Notes: generated by a model not told the origin, from the letters alone. A stretch of DNA of 64,000 bases from Peteryoungia desertarenae (GCF_005860795.2 NZ_CP058350.1:1208501-1272500), one strand, 5' to 3'. Positions 1 through 9,969 are shown, counted from the first letter of the stretch. Made by a program: numbers and translations.

Positions 1-114
1 CGCCGTTTCCATGACAAAGACCGGACCCGTCAGATCGACTGAACCAGTGATTGCCAGCGCGAATACGAGGCTACCGGCGAGGGGTCGAAGAAGTTTGCAT
101 TTCAGATGTTCCAC
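1..114 (-). CDS. cpaC: CpaC/RcpA-type pilus secretin, 5' end only
   Basis: Only the first 38 codons lie in the window. They run from a GTG at 114 to the window edge and encode a basic start (VEHLKCKLLRPL) followed by a hydrophobic signal-peptide-like stretch. A purine-rich GGGGGACGG lies just upstream of the GTG. The gene follows cpaB directly by 14 bases on the same strand, which is where the Flp/Tad outer-membrane secretin CpaC sits in rhizobia. The assignment rests on this position and the signal peptide, because no secretin domain is visible in the fragment. Confidence 0.6.
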   Translation of the reverse strand, partial: MEHLKCKLLRPLAGSLVFALAITGSVDLTGPVFVMETA

Positions 115-128
115 GTTCCGTCCCCCGC

Positions 129-950
129 TCACTCGCTGACCGCACCGGTGGTGACAGCGTCTGTCCGCACCACCTGACCTGACTTGATGACTTGAATTGC
201 CGGCTGACCCGAACCGCCGCTCAGCAGGTAACCGGCAGCACTTGTGTCCTCCTCCTGCGCATCGGCAACCGAACGCAGGGCAAGCGACAGGCGGTCTGCG
301 ACCTGCTGGGCAACGATGATGACCTTCGCCTGTTCCGGGGTCAGCTCAAGGGTCGCAGTCGTGCCCACGACTGCCGCAGAGCCGTCCGGCTGCTCCTGGA
401 TCTGCTGGTCGATGGCCAGCACCCGCACATTTGTCAGGATGTTCTCTGTCAGGAAGTTTTCGCCATCGCCACGGCGAACCATGATGACGTCGACACGGTC
501 ATTGGGCAGGATGAAACCGCCCGCGCCCGTTGCCACCGAAATCTGGGTGGACACAGCCCGCTTGCCCGAAGGCAGAAGCGAGGACAGGATGCGCGAGGAT
601 GAATCAGCGATCTTCTCGCGGCGGATCGGTTCGCCGTCGAACATCGGCAGACGCACCACCGAACCCGTGAGCTCCGTCAAGGCATCGGGTCGTGCCGTCT
701 CCGTAACGAAACCTTCGACAACGCTGCCTTCTGGCCATGCCATCCAGCGCATGGAATCGGGATCAAGCCTTGCGCCGACCGGCATGTTCTTTGAAGAAAC
801 AAGCACATTGACGGTCGGTTCTTTCTGGATCTGCGCCGCAGTCTGTTCGACGATGACTTTCGGATTGCCGCCGAGACGCATGGCGAGGAGACCTGCCATA
901 CCGGCTGCCACGACGGCAACGGCGAGAATGATGATACGCGCGGGTTTCAT
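129..950 (-). CDS. cpaB: Flp pilus assembly protein CpaB/RcpC
   Basis: 273 residues. A single N-terminal membrane anchor (residues 5-25, IIILAVAVVAAGMAGLLAM) is followed by a SAF-type domain (about residues 45-115, NMPVGARLDPDSMRW) and an RcpC-like domain containing the typical ILPNDRVDVIMVRR segment near residue 150. CpaB proteins are periplasmic parts of the Tad secretion system that work with the secretin. Length and domain order are normal for the family. The gene lies between cpaA and cpaC on the minus strand. The 114 bases between it and cpaA hold a short palindrome CTACATCTGTAG (1029-1040). Confidence 0.93.
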   Translation of the reverse strand: MKPARIIILAVAVVAAGMAGLLAMRLGGNPKVIVEQTAAQIQKEPTVNVLVSSKNMPVGARLDPDSMRWMAWPEGSVVEGFVTETARPDALTELTGSVVRLPMFDGEPIRREKIADSSSRILSSLLPSGKRAVSTQISVATGAGGFILPNDRVDVIMVRRGDGENFLTENILTNVRVLAIDQQIQEQPDGSAAVVGTTATLELTPEQAKVIIVAQQVADRLSLALRSVADAQEEDTSAAGYLLSGGSGQPAIQVIKSGQVVRTDAVTTGAVSE

Positions 951-1064
951 GATCGATCCTTGAGAGGCACGACAAACTGTGCCTCAGAGATTGATCAGGA
1001 ATTGGTGTACTTATGGTTAATAAGACATCTACATCTGTAGTTAACGGGCGGTTTAGTCGCGCGA

Positions 1065-1577
1065 CTACTGGATGCGGCTGATCGCTTCAAGAACCAGAGG
1101 AGATTGCGGATAGGTCAACAGACCCGCCGCGCCGATGGCGATCGCATAAGGAACCTTCTTTGCCATCATCAGCGTCTGCGGCAAGGGAATGCCCGCATAG
1201 GCCAATCGATCCCAGTTTGCGCGCAGAAGAATGACGGCAATCGTCAAGGCACCACCGAGCAATGCTGTAAAAGCAAGGAACTCAAAAAGAGACTGGTTGA
1301 AACCGAACCAGACGGCAGCAGCTGTCAGCAATTTGGCATCGCCACCGCCCATCACGCCCAGAGCAAACAGAGCAAAGCAGACGGAAAAGACGGCGGCGCC
1401 CGCCGCAACGTGCCAGCCAAATTCGATGAAGGAAAGACCCGAGAGAGGGGCAATGACAAAGAACCCCGCAATCAAAACAGCCGGGATGCGATTAGGGATC
1501 TTCATTTCCAGGAAATCAGTCAGCGCTGCCAGCACTAGGCTCATCGGCACCGCCAAGAACACAACTGCTTCGAACAT
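1065..1577 (-). CDS. cpaA: Type IV prepilin peptidase CpaA/TadV
   Basis: 170 residues, almost entirely membrane-spanning, of the A24 aspartic prepilin peptidase family. The two catalytic aspartates are visible: one in ALTDFLEMKIPNR near residue 20, and the second in the GGGD of GVMGGGDAKLLTAAAV. The N-terminal methylase domain of PilD is absent, as usual for CpaA. It would cleave and mature the Flp pilin encoded just upstream. I chose the ATG at 1577, which has AGGGGTGGG upstream. A GTG at 1601 would add eight residues with no better signal. Confidence 0.92.
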   Translation of the reverse strand: MFEAVVFLAVPMSLVLAALTDFLEMKIPNRIPAVLIAGFFVIAPLSGLSFIEFGWHVAAGAAVFSVCFALFALGVMGGGDAKLLTAAAVWFGFNQSLFEFLAFTALLGGALTIAVILLRANWDRLAYAGIPLPQTLMMAKKVPYAIAIGAAGLLTYPQSPLVLEAISRIQ

Positions 1578-1670
1578 GACAATAATCCCACCCCTGAACA
1601 CTGCATCTTGAGTTTTAACTGATGAAGATTTGGTGAAGCGGTAAAAACCAGCTTGGAGAAGCCGACCATA

Positions 1671-1697
1671 CAGAAAAGCCGCCCAAAGTTGGGCGGC
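1671..1697 (-). terminator. Intrinsic terminator after the Flp pilin gene
   Basis: Perfect 7-base stem GCCGCCC/GGGCGGC (1678-1684 and 1691-1697) with a 6-base loop. Read on the minus strand it is followed by TTTTCTG. It lies 35 bases past the pilin stop codon and would separate abundant pilin transcription from cpaA-cpaB-cpaC. Confidence 0.8.
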
Positions 1698-1732
1698 TGC
1701 TGAACGAGACGGTTACGCCGCGGTCAAAATCA

Positions 1733-1903
1733 TCAGTTGTCATTGAGCTTCGTTGCGAGATCGTTGAATTGGTCGTCCAACGCGTTGCCGAGCGTCGTGG
1801 CGCCGGTGATGAGGGCGACGGAGATCAGGGCAGCGATCAGGCCGTATTCGATGGCGGTCGCGCCGGATTCGTCTTTCATGAAACGTGCGAAAATCTTGGT
1901 CAT
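1733..1903 (-). CDS. pilA: Flp/Fap-type pilin (major pilin)
   Basis: A 56-residue gene. It reads MTKIFARFMKDESG, then ATAIEYGLIAALISVALIT, then GATTLGNALDDQFNDLATKLNDN. The short basic leader ending in Gly, the A-T-A-I-E-Y mature N-terminus with Glu at +5 and Tyr at +6, and the single hydrophobic helix are the Flp pilin signature. CpaA would cut after Gly14. It is the first gene of the minus-strand Tad cluster and has its own terminator (1671-1697). Agrobacterium ctpA occupies the same place. Confidence 0.95.
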   Translation of the reverse strand: MTKIFARFMKDESGATAIEYGLIAALISVALITGATTLGNALDDQFNDLATKLNDN

Positions 1904-2396
1904 GTTCTTTCCTACTCCACAAGGGTTTGATCAGCACTCCCGGCAACTTGTTCTCCGTTGCTCGGATGTCGTGAACCTAACCGTCAGCCCCTTGCTATCG
2001 CCTTAAGAAAGAAAGTTACCAAAAGCTGAACGTTCATTCCTCGAAGCTGTGGTAAACAATTCCCGATAATACTTGCGAAAATGCCGCATAAACCGCCAGA
2101 AATTCTTATTGATAGATCAACAAAGACAATGGGTTAGCGGTATGTTTTTGTCAAGCTGATTATCGCCTCCGTAAGGCGAGTGGGAGGCAGGACCGGGTAC
2201 TTGGGCGTATCTGACAATGCGTCCAGGGCCCTTGACGGGGGCAGTCCGGGCGAGAAACATCTTTTTGCGCGGCCTCCCGCGGCGATCGCTTGCTGCAGGA
2301 CAAAACCCAGGGGGTTGCACTGCTTAACGCTTCATTCACCAAGAGTGGGCATGTTTGCGGATGAGAAGGATATCCCATTCGAGGCAAGGCCCCAAA
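1904..2396. other. Divergent control region of the Flp pilus locus
   Basis: About 490 bases with no convincing gene, between the minus-strand pilin and the plus-strand secretin-N protein, so both promoters should be here. A possible minus-strand promoter has CTTGACA at 2155-2149 and a weak CATTGT 17 bases on (2131-2126). A perfect short palindrome TTGATAGATCAA lies at 2109-2120. The open frames here show no domain features. Confidence 0.5.
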
Positions 2397-2807
2397 ATGC
2401 TGATAGAAAAAGTCGCCAGGACACTGCTGCTCGTCACGCCATTGGTATTGGTCGGCGGCTTTGCTGCGCTTGAAGAAGCCAGGGCCGAGGACGATGTCTT
2501 GCGCGTCTATATGAATAGTGCACGCATCCTGAAGCTGGATCGACCGGTGAGCAAGGTAATCGTCGGAAACTCGGAGGTCGCCGACGCTACGGTAGCCGAC
2601 GCGAAAACCATTGTATTGACCGGTCGCGCTTTCGGAACAACCAACCTTGTCCTTCTGGACGCCGACGGAAACGCCATAGTGGATGAAAAAATCCTTGTTT
2701 CCATTGATGAATCCAGCACTGTCCGGGTCTTCAAATCGACGACCCGCACGGTCTTGTCCTGCACGCCCAACTGTGAAGAACACGCCGATACGAATTCAGG
2801 ACCTTGA
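2397..2807 (+). CDS. Pilus assembly protein with secretin N-terminal (RcpA/CpaC-N) domain
   Basis: 136 residues. A signal peptide (residues 1 to about 27, ending near ARAED) is followed by a domain resembling only the N-terminal part of CpaC-type secretins: an LRVYMNSARILKLDRPVSKVI start, then IVGNSEVADATV, then a strand pair with GTTNLVLLDADG. No secretin pore domain follows. Such stand-alone proteins recur beside tad loci in rhizobia and probably assist the secretin or pilin in the periplasm; this role is inferred. ATG at 2397 was chosen over an ATG at 2355 because it puts the signal peptide at the N-terminus. The C-terminal tail (CTPNCEEHAD) has two cysteines. Confidence 0.82.
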   Translation: MLIEKVARTLLLVTPLVLVGGFAALEEARAEDDVLRVYMNSARILKLDRPVSKVIVGNSEVADATVADAKTIVLTGRAFGTTNLVLLDADGNAIVDEKILVSIDESSTVRVFKSTTRTVLSCTPNCEEHADTNSGP

Positions 2808-2891
2808 TCAGGCTTTAAAACGGCTGTTTCCGTTCCGCGCAATTCTAAGATTGCCAGAAACGGAAAATCAATATTTGACACGTAGCGTCTG

Positions 2892-3542
2892 ATGGTCTTC
2901 AAAACCCGGGCGCGAATGATGACTATTGGGCAACAGAAGCTAGAGCGTAAGAAATCCAGTTTCCGTCTTCTCAGGAAGATGAGTCGCTCGCGTGATGGCG
3001 CTGCAGCAATCGAATTTGCAATTCTGGCCGTTCCCTACTTCCTGATCGTCTTTGCAATTATCGAGACGTTCGTTGCATTTGCAGCCGAGCAACTCATCAC
3101 CAATGCCGTAAACAATATGAGCCGGGAGCTTCGGACCGGCATGATTACGGCCAATATGAATCGTCCCACCGACAAGGACAGAACCGAGTTTCGCCGGGCC
3201 TTCTGCGATGAAATCAGCATTCTGATCCGCTGCTCGGAAGCGGAAATAGCCAATCCCGAGAAGCTCTATCTGGATGTTCGGTCTTTTCCCGAGTTCAAGG
3301 ACATTCCGAATGTGATTCCTCGGGCATCGAATGCTGCCTTCGCGGACATTGACCCTTCCTCCTTCGGTTACGCGCCTGGCGGGCCGCAGTCGATCAATAT
3401 CATGCGCGCCTATTACAGATGGCAGATCACGACGGATCTCGTGCGTCCGTTCATCACGACAATTCGTCCTCAGGACGGGTCCATGCCCACGGATTTCCTG
3501 ATCTTGGCAACAACCGCGTTCCGGAACGAGAACTATCCGTGA
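2892..3542 (+). CDS. TadE/TadG-family pilus assembly protein
   Basis: 216 residues. A basic N-terminus leads into RDGAAAIEFAILAVPYFLIVF (residues about 35-55), the TadE signature: a pseudopilin-like segment with conserved Glu inside a hydrophobic helix. The remaining 160 residues are periplasmic. TadE-like pseudopilins are processed by CpaA and help Flp pilus assembly. The start is uncertain: ATG 2892 gives the full frame, while ATG 2979 (AGGAAG just before it) would start immediately before the TadE motif. It is followed by a second TadE-type gene. Confidence 0.88.
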   Translation: MVFKTRARMMTIGQQKLERKKSSFRLLRKMSRSRDGAAAIEFAILAVPYFLIVFAIIETFVAFAAEQLITNAVNNMSRELRTGMITANMNRPTDKDRTEFRRAFCDEISILIRCSEAEIANPEKLYLDVRSFPEFKDIPNVIPRASNAAFADIDPSSFGYAPGGPQSINIMRAYYRWQITTDLVRPFITTIRPQDGSMPTDFLILATTAFRNENYP

Positions 3543-3610
3543 CTGACATTCGATCCACACCATACGATCATCTTTGTCCGGCCACTCGACAGGTTGGAGG
3601 AAAGCGTACC

Positions 3611-4159
3611 ATGTCTCGGCTCAAGGCTCTTCTTCACAACAGAGACGGCGTCGGTGGCGTCGAGTTCGCCCTGATCGCGCCGATGCTGCTTGTCCTTTAT
3701 CTCTCAGCGGTCGAGCTGACCGTCGGCTTGAGTATCGCCAAAAAGGCATCCCTTGCGGCCAGCACCATCACCGATCTCATCACGCGCACGGAAAAAATTA
3801 CGAAAGCTGATCTGACGGTCATGGAAGATGTAACAAAAAGCATCTTCGTCCCCTATCCATCGAGAGACCTGTCGATCAAGATCACGGGCGTGACCATCAA
3901 CAATGCGGGTGCCTCGACCGTTGCGTGGTCCTGGGCAAACAAGGGCGCAGCGCCCTATGTCGTCGGCAGCACGGTCGCGATCCCGGACGGCATGGACATA
4001 CCCAATACCTTCGTCGTGCGTACTGAACTCAGTGTTGACCATGACCTGATGATGTATCTGCCATCCTTCACAGGATCTAGCCTGAAAGAAATTACCATCG
4101 CACGTGAATTCTTCTTCCGTCAGCGCGTTGGTGACAGGATCGAGTGCCAAGATTGCTGA
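3611..4159 (+). CDS. TadE-family pseudopilin
   Basis: 182 residues starting MSRLKALLHNRDGVGGVEFALIAP. The GVEFALIAPMLLVLYL segment is the TadE hydrophobic helix with its conserved Glu, and the rest is a periplasmic domain with two cysteines at the extreme C-terminus (IECQDC). ATG 3611 has a strong GGAGG seven bases upstream. The longer open frame back to 3419 overlaps the preceding gene and is unlikely. It is the last gene of the plus-strand pilus group. Confidence 0.88.
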   Translation: MSRLKALLHNRDGVGGVEFALIAPMLLVLYLSAVELTVGLSIAKKASLAASTITDLITRTEKITKADLTVMEDVTKSIFVPYPSRDLSIKITGVTINNAGASTVAWSWANKGAAPYVVGSTVAIPDGMDIPNTFVVRTELSVDHDLMMYLPSFTGSSLKEITIAREFFFRQRVGDRIECQDC

Positions 4160-4252
4160 ACTGGAGATCATTCGACAGTTTGCAAAGCCCCACCTGTGAC
4201 GCTATTCATGCACCTCTGATTTCGGCGCTTGGGCGCAATCACAGGTGTTGTA

Positions 4253-5473
4253 ATGGCGCGAGCCTTTCTCTTCGTTCTTGATTCTTTTGGTATTGGTGGT
4301 GCGCCGGATGCGTTATCCTACGGCGACGATGGCTCGGATACCTTTGGTCATATCGCCGAGTTTTGCGCCGCTGGAGCCGGCGACCGCAAGGGACTTCGTT
4401 CCGGACCTCTGAACCTTCCCAATATGTCGGCGCTTGGCCTTGTTGCCATCTCGACACTGGCCACAGGTCGTCCGCCTGTCGGCATGGCTGCGCCAACCAG
4501 GGTTTTCGGTCTTCACGGTGTTGCGACAGAGGTCTCGCGCGGCAAGGACACCCCCTCCGGTCATTGGGAAATAGCCGGTACGCCGGTCAGTTTCGACTGG
4601 GGCTATTTTCCTCAAGGTGATGAGGCCTTTCCTGCGGATCTCATCGACGCGATCTGTCGCGACGCAGATTTGCCCGGCATCCTCGGCAACTGCCACGCCT
4701 CGGGCACGGAAGTCATTGCCCGCTTCGGCGAAGAGCATATCCAGACTGGAAAGCCGATCTGCTACACGTCGACGGATTCGGTCTTCCAGATCGCCGCCCA
4801 TGAACAGCATTTCGGCTTGCAGCGTCTGCTTGATCTTTGCCAGATCGTCCGCAAACACGTCGATCCGCTCAATATCGGGCGAGTGATTGCGCGGCCCTTC
4901 ATCGGGGACAATCCGTCCAACTTTGAACGCACCGGCAACCGGCGTGACTATTCCGTCCTGCCGCCGGAACCGACACTGCTGGATCGCCTCGTCAAGGCGG
5001 GGCGTCAGGTTCATGCCGTTGGCAAGATCGGCGACATTTTTGCCCAGCAGGGTGTCAGCCGCGTCATCAAGGCGAATGGCAACATGGCGCTCATGGATGC
5101 AACATTGAGGGTGATGGACGAGGCGCAGGATGGGGATCTGGTCTTCACCAATTTCGTTGATTTCGACATGCTCTTTGGCCACCGGCGCGACGTGCTGGGC
5201 TATGCGGCTGCACTCGAAGCCTTTGATCGTCGTCTGCCGGAGGTGCATCGCAAGCTGAAGCCAGGCGACATGGTGCTGCTGACAGCTGACCACGGCTGCG
5301 ATCCCACCTGGCGCGGCACGGATCACACCCGCGAGCGCGTGCCCATCATGTGCTTCGGTCCCGGCATAAAGTCGCGCATGGTCGGCATTCGCAGCACCTA
5401 TGCCGATATCGGCGAAACGATTGCGGCCCATCTTGGCATTGCGCCCGGTCGCCATGGACGGAGCTTCCTGTGA
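4253..5473 (+). CDS. deoB: Phosphopentomutase
   Basis: 406 residues, full length. It interconverts ribose- or deoxyribose-1-phosphate and the 5-phosphate in nucleoside breakdown. It belongs to the alkaline-phosphatase/iPGM superfamily and shows the metal-binding N-terminus [19 protein letters not shown], the [10 protein letters not shown] phosphorylation-loop motif near residue 97, and the C-terminal [18 protein letters not shown] metal site. ATG 4253 was preferred over an in-frame upstream start because [11 protein letters not shown] is the conserved beginning. The stop overlaps the GTG of add by four bases, indicating translational coupling. Its substrates are the products of DeoA and PNP encoded a few kb away. 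Confidence 0.97.
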   Translation: MARAFLFVLDSFGIGGAPDALSYGDDGSDTFGHIAEFCAAGAGDRKGLRSGPLNLPNMSALGLVAISTLATGRPPVGMAAPTRVFGLHGVATEVSRGKDTPSGHWEIAGTPVSFDWGYFPQGDEAFPADLIDAICRDADLPGILGNCHASGTEVIARFGEEHIQTGKPICYTSTDSVFQIAAHEQHFGLQRLLDLCQIVRKHVDPLNIGRVIARPFIGDNPSNFERTGNRRDYSVLPPEPTLLDRLVKAGRQVHAVGKIGDIFAQQGVSRVIKANGNMALMDATLRVMDEAQDGDLVFTNFVDFDMLFGHRRDVLGYAAALEAFDRRLPEVHRKLKPGDMVLLTADHGCDPTWRGTDHTRERVPIMCFGPGIKSRMVGIRSTYADIGETIAAHLGIAPGRHGRSFL

Positions 5474-6438
5474 CAAAACATCTGAAGAAAGCCGAACTGC
5501 ACGTTCACATTGAAGGTGCAGCGCCACCGGCACTCGCCTATCGCCAGGCCGAGAAATACGGAATAGACCCCGCCACCTTCATTCGGGATGGTGCCTATAT
5601 CTGGCATGACTTCACGAGCTTCATCACCGCCTATGATCACGTCGCCTCGGTCTTCAGAAGCTCGGAGGATTATGCCGCGCTTGCCGAGGTTTACCTGCTT
5701 GAGCTTGCCGCAGAAGATACCATCTATGCCGAACTTTTCGTCTCCCCTGACCATGGCGAAGCCGTTGGTCTGAGCCCTGATGAATACATCGGTGGCCTTG
5801 CAACCGGGATGGAGGCTGCCAAGGCGAAGACCGGTATTGAGTCCCGCATGATTATCATCGGTGAGCGACATCTCGGGCCGGAGAATGTCCTTAACCGGGC
5901 AAAATGGGCGGCACACTACAGCCATCCCCTGATCACCGGTTTCAACATGGCCGGCGAAGAGCGGATGAACCGTGTCGCCGATTACTCCGCAGCCTTCGAT
6001 ATCGTGCGTGAGGCGGGACTTGGCATCACCATCCATGCCGGTGAGCTTTGTGGTGCCTTTTCCGTCGCGGACGCCCTTGATCTCGTCAAGCCGTCACGCA
6101 TCGGCCACGGAGTTCGAGCGATCGAGGACGCAGACCTTGTTCGCCGTCTTGCCGATCTTGGTACGGTTCTGGAAGTCTGTCCAGGCTCGAACATTGCGTT
6201 GAAGGTCTTTCCGGACTTCAAGAGCCATCCCCTGCGCCAGTTCCGTGATGCCGGCGTCCGTGTATGCCTGAACTCGGACGACCCTCCCTTCTTCCATACC
6301 TCCCTCGCCAGGGAATATGAGATCGCCTCGCAAGAGTTCGGCTTCACGGATGACGAGATCAACGCCATGACACGGACTGCCCTTGAAGCAGCCTTCGTCG
6401 ACGAAGAGACCCGCGCGATCTTGCTTGCAAAGCTCTGA
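5470..6438 (+). CDS. add: Adenosine deaminase
   Basis: 322 residues with a GTG start inside the deoB stop (GTGA). It hydrolyses adenosine or deoxyadenosine to inosine and ammonia. Zinc ligands and catalytic residues are visible: [11 protein letters not shown] (His-x-His) at the N-terminus, HAGE near residue 188, GHGVRAIED, and LNSDDPPFF (Asp-Asp) near residue 275. Length is normal. It lies between deoB and upp, supplying the phosphorylase with inosine. Confidence 0.96.
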   Translation: MTKHLKKAELHVHIEGAAPPALAYRQAEKYGIDPATFIRDGAYIWHDFTSFITAYDHVASVFRSSEDYAALAEVYLLELAAEDTIYAELFVSPDHGEAVGLSPDEYIGGLATGMEAAKAKTGIESRMIIIGERHLGPENVLNRAKWAAHYSHPLITGFNMAGEERMNRVADYSAAFDIVREAGLGITIHAGELCGAFSVADALDLVKPSRIGHGVRAIEDADLVRRLADLGTVLEVCPGSNIALKVFPDFKSHPLRQFRDAGVRVCLNSDDPPFFHTSLAREYEIASQEFGFTDDEINAMTRTALEAAFVDEETRAILLAKL

Positions 6439-6537
6439 TGGGGGAATCGCTTGCAAAAGCAAAGCTTGCTCTTGCGAGCCCTTGCGGGATTGTGAAAATA
6501 GGATGGCACAAGAGAAAAAGAAGAGAAGGCTCAATCC

Positions 6538-7167
6538 ATGGACGGCGTAACAGTCATCAATCACCCTCTCGTCCAGCACAAGCTGACGATCATGCGCCGC
6601 AAGGAAACCTCCACGTCGAGTTTCCGCCGCCTTCTCCGCGAAATCTCGACGCTTCTCTGCTATGAGGTCACCCGCGATCTCGAACTCACCATGGAAACGA
6701 TCGAGACGCCGATGCAGGAAATGCAGGCTCCGATCCTGGAAGGCAAGAAGCTGGTCTTTGCCTCGATCCTGCGCGCCGGCAATGGCCTGCTGGAGGGCAT
6801 GCTGGAGCTTGTGCCGGCCGCCCGCGTGTCTCACATCGGGGTCTACCGCGATCACGATACGCTGCAGCCGGTCGAATATTATTTCAAGGCACCGGAAAAT
6901 CTCGCCGAGCGCCTGATCATTGTCGTCGATCCCATGCTCGCAACCGGCAACTCCTCCATTGCCGCCATCGACAAGCTGAAGGAGCGTGGAGCCAAGAACA
7001 TCCGCTTCCTCTGCCTTCTGGCGGCGCCGGAAGGCATCCGCAATTTCCGTGAGGCCCATCCGGATGTTCCCGTCTTCACGGCCTCGATTGACAGCCACCT
7101 GAATGAGAATGGCTATATCGTCCCAGGCCTGGGTGATGCTGGCGATCGGATGTACGGAACCAAGTAA
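6538..7167 (+). CDS. upp: Uracil phosphoribosyltransferase
   Basis: 209 residues, the standard Upp length. It makes UMP from uracil and PRPP. The PRPP-binding loop [17 protein letters not shown] (near residue 130) and the C-terminal uracil-recognition segment [18 protein letters not shown] are intact. GAGAAGG precedes the ATG. It completes the salvage set by capturing the uracil released by pyrimidine nucleoside phosphorolysis. A terminator follows at 7192-7225. Confidence 0.97.
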   Translation: MDGVTVINHPLVQHKLTIMRRKETSTSSFRRLLREISTLLCYEVTRDLELTMETIETPMQEMQAPILEGKKLVFASILRAGNGLLEGMLELVPAARVSHIGVYRDHDTLQPVEYYFKAPENLAERLIIVVDPMLATGNSSIAAIDKLKERGAKNIRFLCLLAAPEGIRNFREAHPDVPVFTASIDSHLNENGYIVPGLGDAGDRMYGTK

Positions 7168-7191
7168 TTCCTTAACCAGATTGAAAGAAAG

Positions 7192-7225
7192 GCGGCCCGG
7201 AAACATGTCCCGGTGCCGCTTTTTT
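7192..7225 (+). terminator. Terminator after upp
   Basis: Stem GCGGC-CCGG / CCGG-T-GCCGC (7192-7200 and 7210-7219, one bulged T) closing a short loop and followed by six T residues. It ends the deoB-add-upp transcript. Confidence 0.75.
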
Positions 7226-7291
7226 GTTGCCGTGAATGATCGATCAATCTCACCTTGCTACGGAAGCGATAGGTCAAACTCGGAAACTGTC

Positions 7292-7834
7292 ATGCTTGCA
7301 AGAACACTGGTTTTCGCCTCTGTGGTCGCCGTCTCAGCCACGCAGCTGCCATCGGTGATGCAGATGGTGATCGCCAATCCGCCTGAACCCGAGGCATCCA
7401 TTGCTTCAGTAGAAGCACGGCCTCAGCAGAAGCCGAACTCGCCGACACCTGTGGCGTTCTCGCCGGGCTCCATCGTTCTCGCGGCAGATGCACGAGGACA
7501 CTTCACCGGCAATTTTCGTATGAATGGCAGGCCGGTCGACGGCTTGATTGATACCGGCGCATCAACAATTGCCATCAATGAAGATACCGCCCGCCGCCTT
7601 GGCTACAGCATTGCAGCACTCGATTTCCGATATCAGGTCAATACGGCCAATGGCGTCACAAAGGCCGCTCACGTCGTGCTTGACCATGTCGAAATCGGCT
7701 CGATCAGGGTGCAGAAAGTTGATGCCTTCGTTTTGCGTGACAAGGCCCTCTCAGGGACTTTGGTCGGCATGAGTTTTCTCAAGAAGCTCAGATCCTTCAG
7801 TGTCGAAAGCGGTCAGCTGCGCTTGGTGCAGTAG
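7292..7834 (+). CDS. TIGR02281-type retropepsin-like aspartic protease
   Basis: 180 residues. An N-terminal hydrophobic segment (residues 4-20) would anchor or export it. A linker rich in Pro/Gln/Ala follows, then a single-domain clan AA protease: GLIDTGASTIAI carries the catalytic D-T-G, with the flap region ANGVTKAAHVVLDHVEIG and the C-terminal ALSGTLVGMSFLKKL. These proteins are thought to act as dimers; substrates are unknown. ATG 7292 was chosen because it starts just before the hydrophobic segment. It converges on deoA and is probably unrelated to nucleoside metabolism. Confidence 0.88.
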   Translation: MLARTLVFASVVAVSATQLPSVMQMVIANPPEPEASIASVEARPQQKPNSPTPVAFSPGSIVLAADARGHFTGNFRMNGRPVDGLIDTGASTIAINEDTARRLGYSIAALDFRYQVNTANGVTKAAHVVLDHVEIGSIRVQKVDAFVLRDKALSGTLVGMSFLKKLRSFSVESGQLRLVQ

Positions 7835-7882
7835 TCTTCAGAAGGTAGCCGGCGATCGGAGCTCACTCCGACCTTTGCAGGT

Positions 7883-9196
7883 TCAGCTGGAAATTCGCTG
7901 CCCGATCGCGCTTGAAATGACCGGCTTTTTGTCACCGATGCCGTAGCAGCTCTTCACCTCGTCAGCAGCTCTCTTTGCAGCATCCGGATCATTGGCATGG
8001 ACATAAGCGATCGGCTCGCCCTTCGAGATCTTTGTGCCAAGCGGTTTGAAGCCGGACAGCCCAACCTTGTGGTCGATGGCGTCGCTTGGACGCTGTCTGC
8101 CACCGCCGAGTGATACGACGCAGAGGCCGAGATCCCGTGTCGCAGCACTTGCCAGATAGCCGTCGCGATCGGCCTCGACCGGGATGATAACCGGCGCCTG
8201 CGGCAGGTAGTGCTCAGCCTTCTCCATGAAGTCCGAGGGGCCGCCGAGAACATGCACCATACGCCCGAAGATTTCGGCAGCCTCGCCGGAGGAGAGTACG
8301 GCCTTGCAGCGATCAAGTGCGATTGAAGCATCGCTCTCGACACCTGCATTGATCAGCATCTCTGCGCCAAGCGCCAGTGTGACCTCTTCAAGCCTTGAGC
8401 CAGACTTCAAGCCCTTGAGGAAATCAACGGCATTCTGAACCTCGATCGCGTTGCCGGCGCAATCGGCCAGAGGCTCGTTCATGTCCGTCAGCAGTGCCGT
8501 CGTCCTGACGCCTGCGCCATTGGCCACCCGTACCAGCGAGCGGGCGAGGGCCTCGGCGTCTTCGGGCTTCGCCATGAAGGCGCCGTTGCCGAACTTCACG
8601 TCCAGCACCAGGCTTTCAAGCCCCGCCGCAAGCTTCTTCGAAAGGATTGATGCCGTAATCAGCGGTATGGATTCCACCGTCGCCGTGACGTCACGAATGG
8701 CGTAAAGCCGCTTGTCGGCGGGCGCGAGATCACCCGTCTGACCGATGATCGCGCACGCCGCCTCATCGACAGCACGTCGGAAGGTCGCATTGTCCGGCAT
8801 GACATCATAGCCGGGAATCGACTGCAGCTTGTCGAGCGTTCCGCCCGTATGACCAAGCCCGCGGCCGGAGATCATCGGAACCGCAAGGCCACAGGCTGCG
8901 ACGATCGGGGCCAGCATCAGGGACACATTGTCCCCCACGCCGCCCGTTGAATGCTTGTCGGCAATCGGCTTGCCCACCCCGTCCCAACGCAAGACCTCCC
9001 CGGAATCGCGCATCGCAAGGGTCAAGGCGACGATTTCGTCCGGCTCCATGCCCTGAAAGAAAACGGCCATGGCAAAGGCTGCCACCTGGCCCTCGGAGAT
9101 CGTCTCCGCACTCAGACCCTTGATGAAGCCAGAGATTTCATCAGCGCTCAACTGGGCGCCATCGCGTTTGCGGCGAATGATTTCCTGCGGCAGCAT
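7883..9196 (-). CDS. deoA: Thymidine phosphorylase
   Basis: 437 residues. It splits thymidine or deoxyuridine with phosphate into base and 2-deoxyribose-1-phosphate. The family signature is intact: [17 protein letters not shown] near residue 80 (phosphate site), [19 protein letters not shown] near residue 110, and [12 protein letters not shown]. It is the last gene of the minus-strand nucleoside operon and begins two bases after deoC ends. Confidence 0.97.
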   Translation of the reverse strand: MLPQEIIRRKRDGAQLSADEISGFIKGLSAETISEGQVAAFAMAVFFQGMEPDEIVALTLAMRDSGEVLRWDGVGKPIADKHSTGGVGDNVSLMLAPIVAACGLAVPMISGRGLGHTGGTLDKLQSIPGYDVMPDNATFRRAVDEAACAIIGQTGDLAPADKRLYAIRDVTATVESIPLITASILSKKLAAGLESLVLDVKFGNGAFMAKPEDAEALARSLVRVANGAGVRTTALLTDMNEPLADCAGNAIEVQNAVDFLKGLKSGSRLEEVTLALGAEMLINAGVESDASIALDRCKAVLSSGEAAEIFGRMVHVLGGPSDFMEKAEHYLPQAPVIIPVEADRDGYLASAATRDLGLCVVSLGGGRQRPSDAIDHKVGLSGFKPLGTKISKGEPIAYVHANDPDAAKRAADEVKSCYGIGDKKPVISSAIGQRISS

Positions 9197-9198
9197 GC

Positions 9199-9969
9199 TC
9201 AGTACCCCGTTCCCGTCGCACTGGAGTTCTTGCCGGCAAGCACGCCCAAAATATCGTCCAGCAAGCCGGAAGCGCCAAATCGGAAGGTCGAGGGCATCAC
9301 CCAGTCCTCACCCATGATCGTGTCGGCAAGCCGCAGATAAAGGCGCGCATCCATCACGTTGGAAATACCGCCAGCCGGCTTGAAGCCAACCTTGCGGCGG
9401 CTGTCGCGGATCGCCTGCAACATGATATCCGCTGCCTCAAGCGTCGCGTTGACCGGAACCTTGCCCGTCGATGTCTTGATGAAATCTGCACCGGCAGCAA
9501 TCGAGAGTTCCGATGCCTTGCGGATCAGAGCGATGTCCTTGATTTCACCTGTTTCCAGGATCGTTTTCAGGAGAGCGTCTCCACATGCCGCCTTTACGGC
9601 TTCGACCATCTCGGTGACGGCGCCCTCGTCGCCTGCCATCAGTTTGCGATAGGGGATCACCAGATCGATTTCGTCAGCACCATCGGCAACCGCGCCTTTG
9701 GTCTCTGCCACAACTGTTTCAATACTGCTATCCCCGCCCGGGAAGTTGACAACGGTCGCAATCTTGACCGCGTGTCCGCTGCCCAGGATACCACGCGCCT
9801 GTCTGACAAAACGCGGCCAGATGCAGATCGCAGCCGTATGACCACTGCTTGTCTGCGCCTTGGCGCAGAGCGCTTCAATTTGCTGAGGCGTGCAATCGTC
9901 CTTCAGGTTGGTGAGGTCGAGAAGGGAAAGGGCGCGCAAGGCAATGCTGCGCAATTCAGTCTGATCCAA
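9199..9969 (-). CDS. deoC: Deoxyribose-phosphate aldolase
   Basis: 256 residues. It cleaves 2-deoxyribose-5-phosphate to glyceraldehyde-3-phosphate and acetaldehyde. The Schiff-base lysine is in [17 protein letters not shown] (K of FIKTSTGK), and the proton-relay lysine is in [11 protein letters not shown]. The early NLKDDCT is also typical. Its start overlaps the end of the phosphorylase gene by 14 bases, so the two are probably translationally coupled. Confidence 0.97.
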   Translation of the reverse strand: MDQTELRSIALRALSLLDLTNLKDDCTPQQIEALCAKAQTSSGHTAAICIWPRFVRQARGILGSGHAVKIATVVNFPGGDSSIETVVAETKGAVADGADEIDLVIPYRKLMAGDEGAVTEMVEAVKAACGDALLKTILETGEIKDIALIRKASELSIAAGADFIKTSTGKVPVNATLEAADIMLQAIRDSRRKVGFKPAGGISNVMDARLYLRLADTIMGEDWVMPSTFRFGASGLLDDILGVLAGKNSSATGTGY

